Part shown: one piece after another, positions 18,906 through 29,874 of the stretch | How the letters are laid out: every line of letters starts with the position of its first letter | Numbering within the stretch: position 1 is the stretch's first letter | NCBI RefSeq assembly: GCF_900258045.1 | Contig: NZ_OGVD01000004.1 | Coordinates: 496,001-560,000, forward strand | Source of the DNA: Sphingorhabdus sp. EL138 | GTDB taxonomy: Bacteria > Pseudomonadota > Alphaproteobacteria > Sphingomonadales > Sphingomonadaceae | Direction: 5' to 3' | DNA length: 64,000 bases | Translations under genes and position numbers: made by a program | The notes under the pieces: model-generated | What the model was told of the DNA's origin: nothing | Database searches by the model: none | What the model saw: only the letters and a program-made list of their open reading frames with translations

Positions 18906-19506
18906 TCCGAATTCACCAGACAAAGATTGGGGCGCGCGCACGATCAAGCGGTTTTACCGCTGGTTCGCAGAAAAAATGCCGACCCGCGCCGGGATGGCCA
19001 ATAACCGCTATCTCAAGCCGATTGCCCATCGGTTTCTGCGATCTGATCTGTGGCGTTTTACGCGGCGGTCGGTACCGCGCGGAGTTGCGTTGGGTCTGCT
19101 GACCGGATTTGTGGTTCCACTGGGCGGCCAGACATTCGTGGCATTGTTCCTGGCTTTGCCGATCCGTGCAAACGTTCCGATCGCGGCCGTGACGACATTC
19201 ATCACCAATCCCTTTACCTATCCGTTCTGGTTGGCAATTGCGAACCAGTTGGGCCGGTTTGTCCTACGCATGGATGGTATTGCCAGCGGCATATCAGGGG
19301 ATGGCCAGGTCAATGGTCTGGTTGAATGGACGACATGGATCATTCGGGAAGTCGGCGTGACCTTTTTTGGCTTTGTCTTGCTCGGGATCATATTTGGCGG
19401 GATTGGTTATGTGATCAGCTCTTTTGGCTGGCGATGGTGGACGGCCCGTAAGTGGAAGAGGCGGATAGAGAAGCTCGGCCTGGATAGAGATTTTGATGGC
19501 AAGTGA
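18898..19506 (+). CDS. DUF2062 domain-containing membrane protein
   Basis: 202 residues from the ATG at 18898, inside the end of smpB. A basic N-terminus with [23 protein letters not shown] precedes hydrophobic segments at about 62-105 and 140-170. The central [19 protein letters not shown] pattern is typical of DUF2062. The function is unknown; it is an inner-membrane protein. It overlaps the cckA start by 11 bp, so its translation is tied to smpB upstream and cckA downstream. Confidence 0.88.
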   Translation: MADPNSPDKDWGARTIKRFYRWFAEKMPTRAGMANNRYLKPIAHRFLRSDLWRFTRRSVPRGVALGLLTGFVVPLGGQTFVALFLALPIRANVPIAAVTTFITNPFTYPFWLAIANQLGRFVLRMDGIASGISGDGQVNGLVEWTTWIIREVGVTFFGFVLLGIIFGGIGYVISSFGWRWWTARKWKRRIEKLGLDRDFDGK

Positions 19507-21934
19507 AGCCCGCGATAATATCGGTTTATTGAACCCCAGCACGCGCAAGACGGCCAATGATGTACGGATGCGTATCGTTATTCTGGTGGTTGCGATATCG
19601 GTGTCGCTCGGGCTGTTATACTGGCAGGTTCAGAATACGGCACTGCTTTTGGCTTTCCTGGCACTGGCAATGACGATTGGTGCAGTGGTCTATTTCCTGC
19701 GTCCGAAAAATGCCGCAGCAGACGAAGAAACAGCATCAATTGCGGATTGGGCAGTCACCCGGCTGGTTGCCGATCAATCCGAAATTGGTCTGGCCATCAC
19801 AGATCGAGCGGGCCGTCTGGTTTGCGCCAATGAACTGTTCACGAAATGGTTTAACGGTCCGGCGATTCCGCCGGAACTGCCGTTACAGGATGGTGGAAAC
19901 GAGTTGCTGACCACCGCTGGGCGGAATGCGTGGCGAGATGGCCGCGGTTATGCCGAAGGGCTGAAGCGCGGGGTGGCGGAATATAATGCCAAGGTTGTGC
20001 GTGCGGGGCAGGGCGATGAATATCTGCTGTGGCAATTCAAGCCGCAGCGCCGCAACGACGTGCTGGACGATACGATCCGTATGGTTGGCGGAGCGACAGG
20101 CCGGGCGCTGTCCGGAGCGGGTGTGCTGGCGACGGTTATTGGTGGCGAGGGCCGGATCAGGGCTTCCAACCAGGGTTTCGCCTTGAGAGCTACCGGCCGT
20201 GAAGAAGCCAACATATCCGGCCGCAACTTCATCAATTTCCTGCGGTCTGATGACAAGGGCACGATCTTTTTCGAGCGTGATGGCCGACATGGCACACCGG
20301 TTCGCCTGTTCCATATCCCGCTGGACCGCGAACAGGAAAAAGGTCCGGCGCTGATCCTGCTCATTGACGATGACGGCGGCGCAGTCGAGCGCGGTCAGGC
20401 ACTGGAGCAAGTCGAATCGATGCTGTCCTTGCTCCCGCTAGGATTGGCTCTGACCGACCGTGATGGGCGTTTTTTGTTTTTCAACAATGCCTTTGGCAGA
20501 GTGGCTGGTGTCCAGGAGGGAGAGAAACCGCTCTATCCGGGGGATCTGATGATCCGGGATGACAAGTCGGCGGTGGCAGACGCGGTTCGGCGCTATGCCA
20601 GCGGTCCTTCCATGTCCGGTGATCTCGCGGTCCGGCTGCGCAATGGTGGGGAAGATCCGGTCGCTTTGGGCATGGCCGGGATTCGCGGGCTGGGTGATGC
20701 AGCAGTCCTGCTATCGATCAAGGATAATAGTGAAGAGACCAAATTGAAGAGTCAGGTAGCGCAGGCGACCAAGATGCAGGCGGTTGGTCAGCTGGCAGGC
20801 GGTGTGGCGCATGACTTCAATAATATCCTGACCGCGATTATTGGTCATTGTGATCTGATGCTGCTCCGCCACGCACCGGGCGATAGTGACTATGATGATA
20901 TTCAGCAGGTCAAGAATAACAGCAATCGCGCCGCCGGTCTGACGCGGCAATTGCTCGCCTTTTCGCGGCAGCAGACATTGCGGCCTCAAATTCTGCAGTT
21001 GCCCGATGTGGTTGCTGACGTGTCCAATCTGTTGAAACGATTGCTGGACGACAGCATCGAACTGGAAGTGAAGCATGGCCGCAATCTTGGCCTGGTTCGC
21101 GCCGACCCGGGGCAGCTGGAACAGGTGATCATCAATCTCGGCGTTAATGCGCGCGATGCCATCAATGCCAGTGGTGCCAATGGCGGCAAGATATCGATCA
21201 CGACACAAATGATCGCCCCGTCCGACGTCCGGGCAATGAAGCGCGATATCCTTCCGGTCGGTGACTATACGGCGCTTTTTGTTACGGATACGGGCAACGG
21301 TATTCCTCCAGCGGTGATCGGCAAGATTTTTGAACCGTTTTTTACAACCAAGGAAGTCGGTAAGGGCACCGGGCTCGGATTGTCCACCGTGTACGGGATC
21401 GTCAAACAGTCAGGCGGTTATATCTTTGCCGATTCCAAACCGGGCGAAGGTGCGACTTTCTCCATCTACTTCCCCGTACACCAGGTTTCTGACCAGGAAA
21501 CATTGCCGTCGTCAGAGCCGCTGAAGGCCGTGGCGAAGAAAGAGCTATGGGGTAGCGGTCACATCCTGCTGGTTGAGGACGAAGATATGGTCCGTGCTGT
21601 CGCTGAACGGGCGTTGACCCGGCAAGGTTATACAGTTGTTACGGCCAGTGATGGAGAAGAGGGACTACAGCATATCGAAGCGCTGGGCGAGGGCGAGGAG
21701 ATTTTCGATATGATCGTATCGGATGTGGTCATGCCAAACATGGATGGACCGGCCATGGCCAAAGAGGTGCGCACGCAATATCCCGATATGCCAATCCTGT
21801 TTATGTCGGGCTATGCCGAGGAGCAATTGCGCAAGTCCATTGATCTCGACAATGTTGCATTCCTGCCCAAGCCATTTTCCGTCGCCCAAATCGCCGAGGC
21901 CGTAGGAGAAGTTTTGGCCGAACATGCCAAATAG
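19496..21934 (+). CDS. cckA: Hybrid histidine kinase CckA (cell-cycle kinase)
   Basis: 812 residues. Two N-terminal membrane helices (about 26-68) precede PAS-type sensory regions (about 85-190 and 300-400). The kinase core has the phosphorylated His in VAHDFNNILTAIIGH (about 439), an N-box NLGVNARDAI, and DTGNGIPPAVIGKIFEPFFTTK with GKGTGLGLSTVYGI. A receiver domain at the C-terminus (about 690-812) has its phospho-acceptor Asp in IVSDVVMPNMDGP (about 743). The HDFNN H-box and this architecture match CckA, which sends phosphate through ChpT to CtrA and CpdR in alphaproteobacteria. chpT and ctrA are not in the window. Confidence 0.92.
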   Translation: MASEARDNIGLLNPSTRKTANDVRMRIVILVVAISVSLGLLYWQVQNTALLLAFLALAMTIGAVVYFLRPKNAAADEETASIADWAVTRLVADQSEIGLAITDRAGRLVCANELFTKWFNGPAIPPELPLQDGGNELLTTAGRNAWRDGRGYAEGLKRGVAEYNAKVVRAGQGDEYLLWQFKPQRRNDVLDDTIRMVGGATGRALSGAGVLATVIGGEGRIRASNQGFALRATGREEANISGRNFINFLRSDDKGTIFFERDGRHGTPVRLFHIPLDREQEKGPALILLIDDDGGAVERGQALEQVESMLSLLPLGLALTDRDGRFLFFNNAFGRVAGVQEGEKPLYPGDLMIRDDKSAVADAVRRYASGPSMSGDLAVRLRNGGEDPVALGMAGIRGLGDAAVLLSIKDNSEETKLKSQVAQATKMQAVGQLAGGVAHDFNNILTAIIGHCDLMLLRHAPGDSDYDDIQQVKNNSNRAAGLTRQLLAFSRQQTLRPQILQLPDVVADVSNLLKRLLDDSIELEVKHGRNLGLVRADPGQLEQVIINLGVNARDAINASGANGGKISITTQMIAPSDVRAMKRDILPVGDYTALFVTDTGNGIPPAVIGKIFEPFFTTKEVGKGTGLGLSTVYGIVKQSGGYIFADSKPGEGATFSIYFPVHQVSDQETLPSSEPLKAVAKKELWGSGHILLVEDEDMVRAVAERALTRQGYTVVTASDGEEGLQHIEALGEGEEIFDMIVSDVVMPNMDGPAMAKEVRTQYPDMPILFMSGYAEEQLRKSIDLDNVAFLPKPFSVAQIAEAVGEVLAEHAK

Positions 21935-21996
21935 CATTTACTATTGCGCATAAGTGCTTAAAGAAATTGTGTTTTATACAATTTCAAAAAAATTCT

Positions 21997-22011
21997 GTTC
22001 CACTCTTGTTC
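21997..22011. promoter_or_regulatory. LexA (SOS) box of recA
   Basis: GTTC-CACTCTT-GTTC is an exact match to the alphaproteobacterial LexA consensus GTTC-N7-GTTC, 75 bp before the recA start. A GAAC immediately downstream (22017-22020) makes a further half-site. Confidence 0.9.
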
Positions 22012-22086
22012 TGGTAGAACAAATGCGGTACATCATATCCATCATTGATTGATAAGGTACAAGCATTTAGCGAAGGGGACAGGCAA

Positions 22087-23178
22087 ATGGCCGGCAATTT
22101 AAAAGTCGTAGAATCGGATAATCAATTGAACTCATCAGACAGACAGAAGGCGCTTGACGCCGCGTTGGCGCAGATTGATCGCGCTTTTGGTAAAGGCTCG
22201 GCTATGAAGCTGGGTTCCCGCAAGGCGATGGAGGTCGAGTCGATCTCTACCGGTTCCTTGGGGCTGGATATCGCGCTTGGCATCGGGGGATTGCCAAAAG
22301 GTCGTGTAATCGAAATTTATGGTCCGGAAAGCTCTGGTAAAACTACTCTGGCGCTGCATGCTATTGCCGAAGCGCAAAAAGCCGGTGGTACCGCTGCTTT
22401 TGTTGATGCCGAGCATGCACTGGATCCTGTCTATGCCAATGCACTGGGCGTGAATATTGATGAGCTGATTGTTTCTCAGCCGGATACGGGTGAGCAGGCA
22501 CTTGAAATCACCGATACGCTGGTGCGGTCCAATGCGATTGACGTACTGGTCGTGGACTCGGTTGCGGCGCTGGTCCCGCGGGCTGAAATTGAGGGCGAGA
22601 TGGGTGATAGCCATGTTGGCCTCCAAGCTCGTTTGATGAGTCAGGCGCTACGCAAGCTGACCGGCTCAATCAATCGTTCCAAATGCATGGTGATCTTCAT
22701 CAACCAGGTGCGCATGAAAATTGGTGTTATGTACGGTAACCCTGAAACGACATCTGGCGGTAATGCGCTGAAATTCTATGCGTCGGTTCGTCTTGACATT
22801 CGCCGCACCGGTCAGATCAAAGAACGCGATGAAATTGTCGGTAACTCGACGCGCGTCAAGGTGGTCAAGAACAAGGTGGCTCCGCCGTTCAAGCAGGTCG
22901 AGTTCGACATCATGTACGGGCAGGGTATTTCCAAGGTCGGTGAGATAATCGATCTCGGGGTCAAAGCCGGTGTGGTCGAAAAATCCGGGGCATGGTTCTC
23001 CTATGACTCAGTACGGATCGGCCAGGGGCGCGAAAATTCAAAGCGCTTCCTGCTGGAAAACCCGGAAATGATGGCCAAGCTGGAAAATCAAATTCGCGGC
23101 AATGAAGAAGAAATTGCCGATGAGATGATGACCGGGCCTGTCGGAGCCGATGGCGACGCTGAAGCCGAGACCGAATAA
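22087..23178 (+). CDS. recA: Recombinase RecA
   Basis: 363 residues from the ATG at 22087, with AAGGGGA 8 to 14 bases upstream; a TTG at 22045 is less likely. It forms nucleoprotein filaments on single-stranded DNA, promotes strand exchange and stimulates LexA self-cleavage. The Walker A motif is GPESSGKT (about residues 79-86), with VDAEHALDP, Walker [11 protein letters not shown], and the L2 loop [28 protein letters not shown]. The C-terminus is acidic as usual. An SOS box lies upstream, and tandem hairpins follow. A LexA gene is not in the window. Confidence 0.98.
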   Translation: MAGNLKVVESDNQLNSSDRQKALDAALAQIDRAFGKGSAMKLGSRKAMEVESISTGSLGLDIALGIGGLPKGRVIEIYGPESSGKTTLALHAIAEAQKAGGTAAFVDAEHALDPVYANALGVNIDELIVSQPDTGEQALEITDTLVRSNAIDVLVVDSVAALVPRAEIEGEMGDSHVGLQARLMSQALRKLTGSINRSKCMVIFINQVRMKIGVMYGNPETTSGGNALKFYASVRLDIRRTGQIKERDEIVGNSTRVKVVKNKVAPPFKQVEFDIMYGQGISKVGEIIDLGVKAGVVEKSGAWFSYDSVRIGQGRENSKRFLLENPEMMAKLENQIRGNEEEIADEMMTGPVGADGDAEAETE

Positions 23179-23239
23179 AATAGGTGCAGGGGCGGGCTAG
23201 GTCCGCCTCTACCCTTCTCTCCAAAATTCAAGTTTTGCC

Positions 23240-23263
23240 GGTCCGTTTTCCCCGAGACGGACC
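23240..23263 (+). terminator. First hairpin after recA
   Basis: GGTCCGT/ACGGACC, a 7-bp perfect stem with a 10-nt loop, followed by TTGGC. It is immediately upstream of a stronger hairpin. Confidence 0.5.
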
Positions 23264-23272
23264 TTGGCATCC

Positions 23273-23313
23273 GGGCCGTCCTTCTGTCCCCCGATAGTCA
23301 GGACGGCCCTTTT
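23273..23313 (+). terminator. Intrinsic terminator after recA
   Basis: GGGCCGTCCT (23273-23282) pairs perfectly with AGGACGGCCC (23300-23309), followed by TTTT. This is a classical Rho-independent terminator for recA. Confidence 0.85.
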
Positions 23314-23461
23314 CATTTGCTATCCAACAATTTCCTGTCAAAAGTTGGAAAAACCTGACGGGTTCATGTTTTTTGCGGTCTTCCTGGTGTGATTTGTGTG
23401 AACTTTGGGTGCAGTAGAGCACCGAGCTGGTAAATTTGCGATCACTTCAAAAGGGGAATTC

Positions 23462-24088
23462 ATGACCATCATTGTCCATCATCTCGAAAACAGCCGGTCC
23501 CAACGCATCCTCTGGTTGCTGGAAGAATTGGCGCTTCCCTATGAAATCAAGCGCTATGAACGGCACCCAAAGACACAACGCGCACCGGACAGTTTGAAAG
23601 CCATCCATCCGCTGGGCAAATCACCGATGATCGAAGATGATGGTCAGGTGATTATCGAGACGGCCGCTATTGTCGAATATCTTGTCAGGAAAGCGGGTGG
23701 CACATTGGGGGCGCCGGAGGACAGGACCGGGGCGCAGCTTTACACCCAATATCTGCACTTTGCCGAAGGATCGATGATGCCGCCGCTATTCGGCACACTT
23801 GTTATTAACCGCCTAGGATTTCTGGGCTGGCCGGCAAAGAAACCGATAATGGGCATGGTAGAGGACTTGCTCTCATGGCTTGAGACCGAACTCGCATCGC
23901 GCCCTTACTTTGCGGGTAGTGAACTGACCGCGGCCGATGTGATGATGAGCTTTCCGCTGGAGGCGAGCCAGGCACGCGCTGGTCTGGATGACCGTTTCCC
24001 GAATTTGCAGGCATGGCTCAAACGCATTCATGAACGGCCGCAATATAAAACTGCGCTCGAAAAAGGCGGTCCTTATGCCTATGCGTGA
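23462..24088 (+). CDS. Glutathione S-transferase family protein
   Basis: 208 residues from the ATG at 23462 (AAGGGGA upstream). The N-terminal thioredoxin-like domain starts MTIIVHHLENSRSQRILWLL, where the Ser at about 11-13 would activate glutathione, and it has the cis-Pro turn in GKSPMIEDDG and the ETAAIVEYL helix. The C-terminal all-helical domain has ELTAADVMMSFPLE. The substrate is unknown; detoxification or reductive cleavage is likely. A longer frame begins upstream but lacks a good ribosome site. Confidence 0.9.
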   Translation: MTIIVHHLENSRSQRILWLLEELALPYEIKRYERHPKTQRAPDSLKAIHPLGKSPMIEDDGQVIIETAAIVEYLVRKAGGTLGAPEDRTGAQLYTQYLHFAEGSMMPPLFGTLVINRLGFLGWPAKKPIMGMVEDLLSWLETELASRPYFAGSELTAADVMMSFPLEASQARAGLDDRFPNLQAWLKRIHERPQYKTALEKGGPYAYA

Positions 24089-24161
24089 TCGTGCATCAGA
24101 ATTTGCTGATCGATCGATTGACGGGATTGTAAACAGGCCGGGCCTCGCCTAAGTCGATTTC

Positions 24162-26810
24162 ATGATTACCACCAACGATATAAGACGCTCTTTTCTGGAA
24201 TATTTTGCGGCGCAGGGGCACGAAGTTGTTCCTTCGTCTCCGCTGATTCCGCACAATGACCCGACGTTGATGTTCATCAACGCCGGTATGGTGCCGTTCA
24301 AGAATATCTTCACGGGCGCTGAGAAGAGCAAATTCCCGACGGCGACATCAAGCCAGAAATGCGTTCGTGCCGGCGGCAAGCATAATGACCTTGATAATGT
24401 CGGCTACACTGCCCGCCACCATACGTTTTTTGAAATGCTCGGTAACTTCTCCTTTGGCGATTATTTCAAGGAACAGGCGATCCACAACGCTTGGGAATTA
24501 ATTACCAAGACGTGGGGAATTTCCGCCGATCGACTAACGGTGACCGTCTATCATACTGATGACGAAGCCTTTGATTTGTGGCGTAAAATATCAAGACTAC
24601 CGGAAGAACGGATCATCCGGATCGCGACCAATGATAACTTCTGGTCCATGGGTGACACTGGTCCCTGCGGTCCTTGCAGCGAGATATTTTACGATCATGG
24701 CGATCATATTTTGGGTGGCCCTCCCGGTAGCCCGGATGAGGACGGCGATCGCTTTGTGGAAATCTGGAATCTGGTGTTCATGCAATATGAACAGCATGTC
24801 GGTGGCGATCGTATCGATTTGCCAAAGCCATCAATTGATACCGGTATGGGGTTAGAGCGTGTTGCGGCCGTGATGCAGGGCACGCATGACAATTATGAAA
24901 TTGACCTGTTCAAGGCACTGATTGCCCAATCCGGTTCTCTAACCGGTACCGAAACGACAGGGGATAACCAGGCCAGTCACCGCGTTATCGCTGATCATTT
25001 GCGCGCTTCATCTTTTCTGGTGGCAGATGGCGTGCTGCCGGCCAATGAAGGTCGCGGCTATGTACTGCGGCGGATCATGCGGCGGGCCATGCGCCATGCG
25101 CACTTGCTGGGTGCCCAGGACCCGCTGATGCATCGGATGGTCGGTGCGTTAACCGGTGAAATGGGCAATGCATTTCCAGAGCTGATCCGTGCGAAACCGC
25201 TTATCGAGGAGACCTTGTTGCGGGAAGAAACCAATTTCCGCCGGACGCTCGACAAGGGCCTCAAACTACTGGATGCCGAGATTGCCGATATGGGGGACGG
25301 CGATGTTTTGCCCGGCGCTACCGCTTTCAAACTCTACGACACATATGGTTTCCCCTATGATCTGACCGAGGACGCTTTGCGGGCCAAATCGTTGGGTGTC
25401 GACCGCGATGGTTTCGATGCTGCCATGGCAGAACAAAAGACCGCTGCCCGTGCCGCTTGGAAGGGATCTGGAGATCAGGCATCGGAGACCGTGTGGTTCA
25501 ACATCGCTGAGCGCGACGGGAGCACGGAATTCACGGGCTATAGCGCGGAATCCGGTGATGGTGTTGTCATTGCGCTGGTCAAGGACGGCGAAGAAATTCA
25601 GTCTGCCAACACCGGTGATGAAGTCATGATGCTGACGAATCAGACACCGTTCTATGGTGAAAGCGGTGGTCAGATGGGTGACAGCGGTATGGTGTCTGGG
25701 CAGGACGGGTTCTCGGCCAGTGTTGCCGATACAAGCAAACCGCTTGGTCGCCTTCACGCACATCAGATGAAAATAGATAACGGAGCGGTTGCCGTCGGTG
25801 ATACCGTCCATCTGGTGGTCGATTCAAAACGCCGGACGGAACTTCGCGCCAATCATAGCGCGACCCATTTGCTGCATAAGGCGCTGCGACACCATCTGGG
25901 CGATCATGTGACACAAAAGGGCAGTCTGGTGGCGCCAGACCGTCTGCGATTTGACTTCTCTCACCCCACTGCCTTGACCGATGCCGAAATCAAGGCTGTT
26001 GAAGCGGATGTGAATGCGCAGGTGAGGGGTAATAGCACGGTAGTGACCCGCTTGATGAGCCCGGACGATGCGGTTGCCGCTGGTGCGCTGGCCCTGTTTG
26101 GTGAGAAATATGGCGATGAAGTTCGCGTTCTTTCCATGGGTGTCGAAGATGATACCGACTATTCGGTTGAGCTTTGTGGCGGAACCCATGTCAATGCGCT
26201 GGGTGATATCGGTTTGATGGTGATCGTCTCTGAATCGGCAGTATCGAGCGGTGTTCGTCGCATCGAGGCATTGACCGGCGAAGCAGCCCGATTGTGGTTA
26301 GGCGAACGGGACAGCAAGCTGAAATTCATTGCCGCTGCCTTGAAAGCGTCTCCCGAGGAGGCGGCCGAGCGGGTGTCCGCGTTGGTGGAAGAGCGTAAGA
26401 AGCTCGACCGCGAGTTGACGGAAGCGAAAAAGGCTTTGGCACTGGCCGGAGATGGTGGCGGCTCCGCAAAGAACGAAGTGGAAGTCATTGGCGATGTTTC
26501 GTTTAGCGGCCAGGTGATAAATGGCCTAAACCCCAAAGAGCTTCGCGGCCTGATTGATGAAGAAAAAAAGAAAATGGGCAGCGGTATCAGCGCCCTGATC
26601 GCGGTCAACGATGGCCGCGCCACAGTGGCTGTCGGCGTCACGGATGATCTGACCGGCTCTCATAATGCAGTTGATCTGGTTCAGTCTGCTGTCGCAGCTG
26701 TCGGCGGAAAAGGTGGTGGTGGTCGCCCTGACATGGCGCAAGGCGGCGGACCTGAAGGGCCCAAAGCCGATGATGCTATTGCTGCGATAAAGGCTATTCT
26801 TGCGGGCTGA
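24162..26810 (+). CDS. alaS: Alanine-tRNA ligase
   Basis: 882 residues, the normal length. The class II catalytic core opens with [21 protein letters not shown] and includes [11 protein letters not shown] and [18 protein letters not shown]. The editing domain has the zinc site HSATHLLH and the matching CGGTHV further on (about residue 675). The C-terminal Ala domain ends [12 protein letters not shown]. RecA and AlaS are often close neighbours in bacteria, as here. The last 17 bp overlap the end of the convergent antiporter gene. Confidence 0.98.
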   Translation: MITTNDIRRSFLEYFAAQGHEVVPSSPLIPHNDPTLMFINAGMVPFKNIFTGAEKSKFPTATSSQKCVRAGGKHNDLDNVGYTARHHTFFEMLGNFSFGDYFKEQAIHNAWELITKTWGISADRLTVTVYHTDDEAFDLWRKISRLPEERIIRIATNDNFWSMGDTGPCGPCSEIFYDHGDHILGGPPGSPDEDGDRFVEIWNLVFMQYEQHVGGDRIDLPKPSIDTGMGLERVAAVMQGTHDNYEIDLFKALIAQSGSLTGTETTGDNQASHRVIADHLRASSFLVADGVLPANEGRGYVLRRIMRRAMRHAHLLGAQDPLMHRMVGALTGEMGNAFPELIRAKPLIEETLLREETNFRRTLDKGLKLLDAEIADMGDGDVLPGATAFKLYDTYGFPYDLTEDALRAKSLGVDRDGFDAAMAEQKTAARAAWKGSGDQASETVWFNIAERDGSTEFTGYSAESGDGVVIALVKDGEEIQSANTGDEVMMLTNQTPFYGESGGQMGDSGMVSGQDGFSASVADTSKPLGRLHAHQMKIDNGAVAVGDTVHLVVDSKRRTELRANHSATHLLHKALRHHLGDHVTQKGSLVAPDRLRFDFSHPTALTDAEIKAVEADVNAQVRGNSTVVTRLMSPDDAVAAGALALFGEKYGDEVRVLSMGVEDDTDYSVELCGGTHVNALGDIGLMVIVSESAVSSGVRRIEALTGEAARLWLGERDSKLKFIAAALKASPEEAAERVSALVEERKKLDRELTEAKKALALAGDGGGSAKNEVEVIGDVSFSGQVINGLNPKELRGLIDEEKKKMGSGISALIAVNDGRATVAVGVTDDLTGSHNAVDLVQSAVAAVGGKGGGGRPDMAQGGGPEGPKADDAIAAIKAILAG

Positions 26811-28602
26811 GTTTTGTCGCAGGAACGGCGCTATCGTCCAAAGCCGATGATTTAAGCTTTGGTCCAACTTCCAGATCACCGTCTTTTTGGATCTGGTGCC
26901 GAATCTGATCCCGTTTCTCATGGATGGACGCAATGACGGGGCCCATGGCGACGCCGTTTTCCACCAGTATCGCCTCTGATAATTGCAGTGACCCTTCCAG
27001 TGCCTCAGGTACCGCATTGGTGGCGCCGGCCTGATAAAGCTCGGCCGCGTGCTCTGTGTCCCGGGCGCGTACAATAATTGGCAAATTGGGAACCCATGCG
27101 CGAACCTTCTTCACAACCTGGACGGAGAGAACCGGTTCGTCCATCGTCAATACGAGCGCCTTAGCGTGCCCAAGCCGCAGCCGATCCAGCATTTCATTGC
27201 GCGCTACATTCCCAAAGATAATCGGATAACCGTCCCGCCGGGCGTCAGCCACTACATCAATATTCGACTCTATCGCCAGATAGTTCTGGTCATGTGCCCG
27301 CATCATGTCCGCCACCAAACGCCCAACTCTGCCAAAGCCAATGATTATCGTTTTCTCGGCATCGATGACCTGATCGTCGGTGGCTTCAATATTTTCGCCT
27401 CGCAGCTCAATGCGCCTGGCCATATCATGGCCAAACCTGGCCAATAGGGGCGTGATGGTAAGACCAATTGCTGTAACAATCTGCCAGAAGGCAGCGGTTT
27501 GTGGCTGAATAAGTTGTGCTTGGGTGGCGGCGGCAAGAACGATCAGGGTGGTTTCCGATGGACTGGACATCAATACGCCAGCCTCAGTGGCTGTGCCTGG
27601 CCGTGCACCGGCAAACCGCAGCAGACCGCCGGTTACGATTGCCTTGACCAGCACCACTCCGACAACAGCGGTAATAAGGCTGGCCCAGTTTTCGAGAATT
27701 ACGCGAATGTCGATCTGCATCCCGACGGTGATCAGAAACACACCGAGCGCTAGCCCCTTAAAGGGAGCAGTGATAACCTCCACCTCTCCATGATATTCGG
27801 TCTCGGCGATAAGTAGCCCCGCCAAAAGCGCGCCCACTATCGGTGAGAGACCGGTCGCGGCCGTCGCAAGGCTGGCGAGGATGATGACCAACAGGCTGAC
27901 GGATAAAAAGAGCTCAGGGCTTTTTGTCCGTGCCGCTTGAGCGAAAATCCGCGGGAGCAATAGTCGTCCGAGCACCAGCATTCCGATTATCACCGCACCG
28001 CCAATAATAAGGGTATTGACCAACTCTTCCCATGACGATCCGCTGGCATAGGAAGGAGCGAGGGCACCAAGCAGAAAAATGATGGGCACGATGGCAACAT
28101 CTTCGAACAGGAGCATAGCCAGGGCAGCGCGACCAACCGGAGTTTTGGTGCCGGACATTGGCAACACGAGAGCCGTGGACGATAAGGCCAGAGCCAGGCC
28201 CAGGCCAAGTGCACCTGCGGGATTCTGTCCGATCAGATAAAGGACAAAGCCGATTATCAGGCCTGAAATGGTCAACTCTGCAGCGCCCACACCGAATACG
28301 AGTTGCCGCATGGACCAAAGCCGTTTGAATGAAAGTTCCAGGCCGATGGAAAATAGCAGCAGGATTATCCCGAACTCGGCAAAGGGCTCTATCGCCTCTC
28401 GATCATTGATGGTGACAAATTTGAGCCAGTCATATTGGCCTGACAGAGCGCCGAGTCCCGAAGGGCCAAGCAAGATTCCGACCAGAATGAAACCGATAAT
28501 CGGCGTGATCCTGAAACGCGCGAAGGCGGGAATGACAAGCCCTGCCGCTCCCAATATGACTATAGCGTCAATAAATGCGGGATTGTCGAGTGGAGTGGAC
28601 AT
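26794..28602 (-). CDS. Kef-type monovalent cation:proton antiporter (CPA2) with TrkA-N domain
   Basis: 602 residues. About 12 membrane helices fill residues 10-395 (start [28 protein letters not shown]). A cytoplasmic Rossmann domain follows, with [16 protein letters not shown] (about 415-430) and an acidic residue after strand 2 (YLAIESN), as in NAD-binding KTN domains. The C-terminus is charged. It likely exchanges K+ (or Na+) for H+. It resembles KefB/KefC/YbaL; no ancillary KefF/KefG gene is adjacent. It converges on alaS with a 17-bp overlap. Confidence 0.92.
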   Translation of the reverse strand: MSTPLDNPAFIDAIVILGAAGLVIPAFARFRITPIIGFILVGILLGPSGLGALSGQYDWLKFVTINDREAIEPFAEFGIILLLFSIGLELSFKRLWSMRQLVFGVGAAELTISGLIIGFVLYLIGQNPAGALGLGLALALSSTALVLPMSGTKTPVGRAALAMLLFEDVAIVPIIFLLGALAPSYASGSSWEELVNTLIIGGAVIIGMLVLGRLLLPRIFAQAARTKSPELFLSVSLLVIILASLATAATGLSPIVGALLAGLLIAETEYHGEVEVITAPFKGLALGVFLITVGMQIDIRVILENWASLITAVVGVVLVKAIVTGGLLRFAGARPGTATEAGVLMSSPSETTLIVLAAATQAQLIQPQTAAFWQIVTAIGLTITPLLARFGHDMARRIELRGENIEATDDQVIDAEKTIIIGFGRVGRLVADMMRAHDQNYLAIESNIDVVADARRDGYPIIFGNVARNEMLDRLRLGHAKALVLTMDEPVLSVQVVKKVRAWVPNLPIIVRARDTEHAAELYQAGATNAVPEALEGSLQLSEAILVENGVAMGPVIASIHEKRDQIRHQIQKDGDLEVGPKLKSSALDDSAVPATKLSPQE

Positions 28603-28662
28603 GGCGCCATCTATACGCGAAAGATGGTATTTGTCAGCACTATCAATTGAGCAAATGCCATC

Positions 28663-29874
28663 ATGAATGAAGCCAGCACTGATATATTGATCGTTGGTGG
28701 CGGTCCGGCGGGGATGATGGCGGGCTTGCTGTTCGCCAGGGCCGGTTTGACAGTGACAGTTCTAGAGAAGCATGCTGATTTCCTGAGAGATTTTCGCGGT
28801 GACACGGTACACCCTTCGACACTTGAACTGTTCCACCAATTGGGATTGCTCGATGAACTGCTGAAGATACCGCACAGCAGACTGGACAGTTTTTCTGTTC
28901 GGGTTGCTGGCAGGATCATGCGGATCGCTGATATGCAGCACCTTCCGGTTGCCGCGCCGTACATCGCGATGATGCCACAATGGGACTTGCTCAACTTTAT
29001 TGCGACTCAGGCTTCCGTTTATCCGGGATTTGAACTTCGCATGAAAACCGAAGCCACCGACCTAGACTATGACAGTGAAGACCGGGTAAGCGGCGTGCTG
29101 ACCTCTTCGGGCGAAATTCTGCGGTCGAAACTGGTGATTGCGGCTGATGGGCGACGCTCTGTTCTGCGCGAAAAAGCGGAGTTTCCAATAGAGAATATTG
29201 GAGCACCGATGGATGTATTTTGGTTCCGGGTCGACAAACCGCATGACTATGCTGGCGATCTGGCCGGAACCATCAGCGCTGGACGATTCATGGTAATGAT
29301 TGACCGCGGTGAATATCTTCAATGCGCTTATCTGTTCGCAAAAGGAAAGGCTGATGCGGTACGTCAAGAAGGTATCGAGAAATTCCGAGCCAGCCTTAAG
29401 ACCTTGGTACCCGATCTAGCCAACGCATTTGATCAGATTGAAGACTGGGCGCAGGTCAAGATATTGGAAGTTTCTCTTGATAGGCTGCTGAGGTGGCATA
29501 GACCTGGCTTGCTGGTCATTGGCGATGCAGCGCATGCTATGTCGCCTATTGGCGGTGTCGGAATTAATGTTGCTGTCCAAGACGCCGTCACGGCCGCAAA
29601 TGTTCTTGCTGCACCCATGGCGCAAGGAAAGAATCCTGATATGTTATTGGAGCAGATCTATCGACGCCGGATAAAACCGGTCAAACGTATGCAGGCCGTT
29701 CAAAAACTTGCGCAAGACCGATTCATTGCCCCATTACTTGCGCGCAATGAAGCTATTGAAAAACCGTTTCTGCCGTTACGGATATTGAACCGTGTGCCTG
29801 TATTGCGACGGATTCCTGGCGCGGTCATTGGAATGGGACTGGGGCGAGAGGATATCCAGTCGCCGAAAGCCTGA
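28663..29874 (+). CDS. FAD-dependent monooxygenase (PHBH/UbiH-like fold)
   Basis: 403 residues. The FAD-binding motif ILIVGGGPAGMMAGLL is at residues 8-24, followed by VLEKHADFLRDFRGDTVHPSTL. The second dinucleotide motif is VIAADGRRSVLR (about 159-170) and the ribityl-binding GDAAHAMSPIGGVGINVAVQD is near 288. It is a group A flavin hydroxylase by fold; the substrate is not identifiable. The stop codon is directly adjacent to the stop of the convergent icd gene. Confidence 0.9.
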   Translation: MNEASTDILIVGGGPAGMMAGLLFARAGLTVTVLEKHADFLRDFRGDTVHPSTLELFHQLGLLDELLKIPHSRLDSFSVRVAGRIMRIADMQHLPVAAPYIAMMPQWDLLNFIATQASVYPGFELRMKTEATDLDYDSEDRVSGVLTSSGEILRSKLVIAADGRRSVLREKAEFPIENIGAPMDVFWFRVDKPHDYAGDLAGTISAGRFMVMIDRGEYLQCAYLFAKGKADAVRQEGIEKFRASLKTLVPDLANAFDQIEDWAQVKILEVSLDRLLRWHRPGLLVIGDAAHAMSPIGGVGINVAVQDAVTAANVLAAPMAQGKNPDMLLEQIYRRRIKPVKRMQAVQKLAQDRFIAPLLARNEAIEKPFLPLRILNRVPVLRRIPGAVIGMGLGREDIQSPKA

